Positions 60,045-64,000 of a stretch of 64,000 nucleotides of DNA are shown piece by piece; position 1 is the first letter of the stretch; every line of letters starts with the position of its first letter. The notes below the pieces were generated by a model that was not told the origin of the DNA, did no database searches, and worked only from the letters and a program-made list of their open reading frames with translations. The DNA is from Chelonoidis abingdonii (Eukaryota; Chordata; Testudines; Testudinidae): the NCBI RefSeq assembly GCF_003597395.2, contig NC_133772.1, positions 140,851,998 to 140,915,997 on the forward strand, in the 5' to 3' direction. A program made the position numbers and the translations under genes.

Positions 60045-60713
60045 GCTGAAAGATATAGGTTCCAGAAAAGAGACCAAAAGGAAGATGAAACAGTTGTACA
60101 AGTTGTAACAATTTTAAAAAAGCTAGCAGAACATTGTGAATTTACAGAGATGTTAAATGATGCCCTGCGTGACAGGTTAGTGTGTGGCCTGTACAGTGAA
60201 GCTATATGGAAGTGCCTACTGACAGAGGCTCAGCTTACATTACAGAAGGCTGTTGATATTGCTGTCTCCATGGAACTGGCTACAAGGGAGGCGCAATACA
60301 TCGGTGCGTCCCCGAGGGTGCAAAAAGTGTCACAAGAACCGACCCACAAAACTGTGCAGAGTCAAGAATGTTACTGCTGTAGTAAGCCGGGTCACCAGGC
60401 ATCAGAATGCTGGTGTAAGGACCTGGTGTGTCGACACTGTGGCAAAAAGGGACACATTGAGTGTGCCTGTAAACAAAAGAAAAAGAGGCCTGTGGTCTGG
60501 CCGACAAAAAGAGGAACCCTGCATACCCTAGAGCAGACCAGGATGATCAAGGTGACACCTCATCGCAAGCAGAAGTGCCACTGCATGTCGTTTTGTCTTT
60601 GGCAGTGGGGCTCACATGAATACTGGGGTAACCCCGTTGTTGGATGGCAAACCTATACGCATGGAACTGGACACCGGTGCAGCCGTCTCGCTGGTCTCCG
60701 AGACTGTGTATAA
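60045..60713 (+). pseudogene. Gypsy gag fragment with two zinc knuckles
   Basis: The frame is open from about 60045, before the first ATG at 60150. The N-terminus reads like the end of a gypsy capsid (KKLAEHCEF, then LRDRLVCGL). Two intact C-x2-C-x4-H-x4-C knuckles follow, CYCCSKPGHQASEC and CRHCGKKGHIECAC (about 60370-60470), then a basic tail KQKKKR. In the family these bind the element RNA. Most of the capsid is missing. Confidence 0.86.
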
Positions 60714-60885
60714 AGAAAAGCTACAGCATCTTCCGCTTAAGGCAACAAAAACTGTTCTGAAGACATATACGGGAGAAGCTGTGCCCATGTTGGGCACTAT
60801 TGATGTTAAGGTGGAGCTCAATGGACAGGCTGCTAAATTGCCACTGTTTGTGGTGAGAGAGGTACTACCCAGCCTTAATGGGTAG
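60616..60885 (+). pseudogene. Gypsy aspartic protease
   Basis: 89 codons in a frame shifted from gag. The active-site motif is intact, MELDTGAAVSLVSE. The second-half motif region VREVLPSLNG is present, but the frame ends at TAG right after it. The frameshift from gag may be natural or a mutation. Confidence 0.83.
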
Positions 60886-61059
60886 GTCTTGGCTTGGGAA
60901 GATTCAGCTGAACTGGGCAGAAGTGCACCGGAATGACTAAAGAAGAAACCAGTCTAACCCATATACTAGGGAAACATGCTGCTGTTTTTGGAGATGATTT
61001 GGGAAGTATGAAGGGAATCACTGTGACATTGAACATTAAACCTGACAGTCACCAAAATA

Positions 61060-61950
61060 TCTGAAAGCCCGAACTGTGCCATATGCCATCAGGCCAAAAG
61101 TTGAAGCAGACCTGGAGCGCCTGGTCACCAATGGAGTCCTAATACCAGTTACCCATAGCTCATGGGCCACTCCTATCGTCCAATAGTGAAGAAAGATGGC
61201 TCTCTCCGGATTTGCGGTGATTTTAAAGTCACTGTCAACCCAGTGTTGTGTGCAGAGCAATACCCGCTTCCCCGCATCGATGACCTCTTCGCAGGCCTGC
61301 TGGGGACAAAAGTTCAGTAAGATTGATCTGAGTCAAGCATATTTACAGATGCACGTCGATGAAAAGTCCCAAGAGCTGTTGACTATTGTGACTCATAAGG
61401 GGCTTTATCGATACTGTCGCCTACCCTTCGGAATAACGTCTGCTCCGCCCTGTTCCAGAGGGCTATGGACCAGATCTTGTGTGGCTTGTCAGGAGTTCAG
61501 TGCTATCTGGATGATATCCTGGTCACTGGAAGGAATGAAGAGGATCACTTAAAAGAATTTAGAGGCTACCCTACAAAGACTGGAAGAGTATGGCCTACGA
61601 GTTCGCAAAGACAAGTGTGAATTCTTCAAGCCCTCTGTTGAATATTTGGGACACATCATTGATTCTGCAGGTCTTCATAAGGCCCCTGCAAAAGTTAAAG
61701 CTATTGTGGAGGCTCCCCCACCTCGAAATGTAAGCCAGCTGCGCTCGTTTCTAGGACTACTGAACTATTATGGAAAGTTCATCTCACAGTTAGCCACACT
61801 GCTAAAACCACTTCATGAGCTCCTTGGGCAGAACAAGGCCTGGAAGTGGACTGAAGCCTGTGATGTTGCATTTAACAAAGCTAAGGATGCATTGCTAAAT
61901 TCTGAAGTTCTAACGCACACTTTGATCCATCCTTACCCCTACAATTGGCC
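61060..61950 (+). pseudogene. Gypsy reverse transcriptase, frameshifted
   Basis: RT motifs spread over several frames: LRICGDFKVTVNP (near 61205), KIDLSQAYLQMHVDEKSQEL (61318-61376) and YCRLPFGITSAP. A frame change follows, then the YLDD motif (near 61503-61514) and, from 61646, GHIIDSAGLHKAPAKVKAI and LRSFLGLLNYYGKF. Unlike the element at 34390-35667 the YLDD is intact, but at least two frameshifts inactivate the protein. Confidence 0.87.
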
Positions 61951-62343
61951 TGCGATGCCTCCCCTTATGGAGTGGGAGCAGTCGTGTCACACATTATGCC
62001 TTCGGGAGAAGAGAGACCTATTGCTTTTGCTTCACGCACTCTAAGCAAAGCAGAAACTAACTACGCCCAAATCGAACGTGAGGCATTAGGAATTGTTTTT
62101 GGAATTCGGAAGTTTCATCAGTACCTGTTTGGGCGAAAGTTTACTCTTCTCACAGACCATCGACCTCTGACGTCAATTTTTGGACCCTACACAGGCATTC
62201 CCCCATTAGCTGCTAGTCGTATGCAACGTTGGGCATTGTTACTTTCAGCACACACACATATGAAATCAAATATCGAAATCCACTCTGCACGGCAATGCAG
62301 ATGGCCTCTCAAGGTTGCCTTTGCCGGTCAAACATCAAGATAG
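61945..62343 (+). pseudogene. Gypsy RNase H
   Basis: The acidic residues are visible: ACDASPYGVGAVVS (D), YAQIEREALGIVFGI (E) and LLTDHRPL (D). It overlaps the RT segment by a frameshift near 61950 and drifts out of frame after LLLSAHTH. Confidence 0.87.
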
Positions 62344-62369
62344 TGCCCAAAAGGAAATCTTCTACTTTG

Positions 62370-63617
62370 AACAGGTAGAGAATACACCCATCACTGCTAC
62401 TCAGATAAAGAAGGCAACTCGCGTTGACCCAGTATTGTCCCAAGTTATGGACCTGGTGATGCATGGAAAATCTCGACACAACCTCTCCGGTCTCACCCGA
62501 CCTTGTTACCTACCATGTCCAGGAGGACGGAGTTATCGGTCCCAATCTGGTTGTTTGTTGTGGGGGAGACGTGTCATTATTCCACCACCACTGAGATCAC
62601 AGATGTTAGAACAGCTACATTCCGGTCACTGTGGAATAGTGCGCATGAAGGAAATTGCACGAAGCTATTTTTGGTGGCCTGGATTGGACAGTGCTATTGA
62701 AGAGAAGGCAAAGCTTGTATGTCATGTCAGGGTGTGAGGAATGCACACCCAGTGGGGCCCCCTACACCCATGGGACTGGCCTGAAAACCCGTGGCAACGT
62801 ATTCACATTGACTTCGCTGGCCCCCTTGAAGGAAGCATGTTCTTGGTGGCAGTAGATGCCCATTCTAAATGGCCAGAAGTCTCTATAATGCAGTCCACTA
62901 CTGCAGAGAGTACTATCCAAAAACTACGGGGACTCTTTAGTCGTTTCGGTCTGCCAGAACAACTGTGTGAGCGACAACGGACCGCAGTTCGTCTCTCAGG
63001 AGTTTCAAAATTTTATGAAGGCAAATGGGATACACCACATCACGTCAGCACCATATCATCCATCCACCAATGGATTAGCTGAAAGATTTGTGCAGACAAT
63101 GAAACACGCTTTGAAATCAGCAAGGGGACAACACTCCATTCAAAAGCGTCTGGATACCTTCTTACTTTCCTACAGAAACACACCTCATGCTACGACCCAG
63201 GCATCCCCGGCCTTTCTAATGATGGGACGACAGCTGCGCACTTGCTTTGATCTGCTGAAACCTTCTGAACCCCGACAAATTGTGCAACATCAGCAGCAAT
63301 ATCAAGTCATCAGACGGGCACCCAGAGCAAAAGACCGAACCTTTAGCCCGGGACAGCCAGTTTTGGCTCGGAATTATACTTCCAGAGCTAAATGGGTCCC
63401 TGCCACGATCATCACTCAAACAGGACCTGTTTCCTACACAGTCCGGACTGCAGAGAATCTTACCTGGCGGCGACATGTAGATCAGCTGTTGCCAGGTCAT
63501 GCCAGTCCTCAGGACACATCTGCAGTTGAGTGGTCTGACTTCACCTCTTCTGGTGAGACACGAATCACGAATCACCTGTTTCTGACTGTTCTCCTACCCA
63601 TTACTGCCGGTGGCTGA
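62370..63617 (+). pseudogene. Gypsy integrase, frameshifted
   Basis: The zinc domain (LHSGHCGIVRMKEIARSYFW, then CHVRV with the Cys pair disturbed) is in one frame. HIDFAGPLEGSMFLVAVDAH (first catalytic D) is in the next. SDNGPQFVSQEF (second D) and AERFVQTMKHAL (E) are in a third, from 62967. A C-terminal module with TGPVSYTVRTAENLTWRRHV follows and ends near 63617. Confidence 0.87.
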
Positions 63618-63896
63618 GATACCCTTTGCCCAGCACGAGCTGATACCACCTCCTCACCTGTCGTGCTGCGGACCCTGAGCCCATGGTACTTTCGGGTGCA
63701 ACAACACCAGGAGTTCGCCGTAATCCACCTAGAAACAGAAGGCCTCCTCATCGGCTGGATCTTTAGCTAGGGCGAATTCATGGTTATGGGGCAAAATAAT
63801 CCCCAGGGTTTAGCCGGGAATGGAGGCAGTTTACCCTCCTTCTCTAGTCTAGTGTGTGTTTTATTTAGAGGATGTTCTTATTGGGGGGGAGGAATA

Positions 63897-64000
63897 TGTT
63901 GCGTATTTGGTTGTCATGGTTTTTGTTCCCATGGCAACTGAGTTAGATTATTAGGGGATAGCCTACCCTGCTTCGGCCGGTTAGGTGAGCTCTCTGTGTG
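63897..64000 (+). repeat. Start of the 3' LTR of the gypsy element
   Basis: TGTTGCGTATTTGGTTGTCA directly after a polypurine tract GGGGGGGAGGAATA. Continues beyond the window. Confidence 0.72.

Larger units (their letters stand above)
60045..64000 (+). mobile_element. Ty3/gypsy retrotransposon, 5'-truncated, canonical order, runs off the window
   Basis: Starts abruptly inside gag (no 5' LTR or primer site before it). It continues through zinc knuckles, protease, reverse transcriptase, RNase H and integrase to a polypurine tract (63884-63892) and a 3' LTR at 63897. Multiple frameshifts and a stop make it inactive. It is unrelated in order to the Gmr1-like element at 34302-38773. Confidence 0.88.

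Overview
This window looks like vertebrate nuclear DNA, most probably from a turtle (Testudines). It has no bacterial-style operons. It is dominated by decayed CR1 LINEs, several of which end in the ...GGACCTTTGGTCTGA.CAGTATGGCC... tail common in turtles and crocodilians. It also holds Penelope-like elements with an 11-bp target duplication, hAT non-autonomous elements, endogenous-retrovirus-type solo LTRs, a MIR-type SINE relic and two structurally different Ty3/gypsy retrotransposons. The species assignment is inference from repeat families. Most long open frames are transposon remnants or shadows.

Layout. 1-3580: a long but broken CR1 (endonuclease + reverse transcriptase), plus strand. 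4343-5497: solo LTR. 6740-8750: CR1 tail and a foldback element. 9100-25770: a stretch whose minus strand carries several candidate coding exons of one unidentified host gene. The best three (25621-25763, 24362-24728, 20818-21005) have matching splice phases. Their introns are filled with CR1 pieces, a 2-kb hAT element (13109-15114) and a CR1/LTR/CR1 nest (15400-17875). 26985-33310: more CR1, a tRNA-like SINE, an LTR (30009-31085) and a MIR. 33311-34301: a probable plus-strand LTR abutting the next element.

34302-46888: a minus-strand Ty3/gypsy-type element of unusual design. Its order is gag - protease - integrase - reverse transcriptase - RNase H, the Gmr1-like order, and its Gag contains a SCAN-like domain. 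Its 5' side runs into a 46-bp minisatellite several kilobases long. That array contains a 25-N gap and sequence of visibly poor quality (about 39850-46130).

46890-60040: a CR1 rearranged as expected for twin priming (47400-49612), an LTR with a perfect 5-bp target duplication (51093-51870), a short hAT copy, two Penelope-like copies (53618-54426 and 56449-56828), a 356-bp hAT MITE (54901-55256) and stretches where I recognise nothing. 60045-64000: a 5'-truncated, frameshifted plus-strand Ty3/gypsy element with the normal order protease - reverse transcriptase - RNase H - integrase, whose 3' LTR starts at 63897 and leaves the window.

The only evidence for a functioning cellular gene is the minus-strand exon series. 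None of the mobile elements looks intact.
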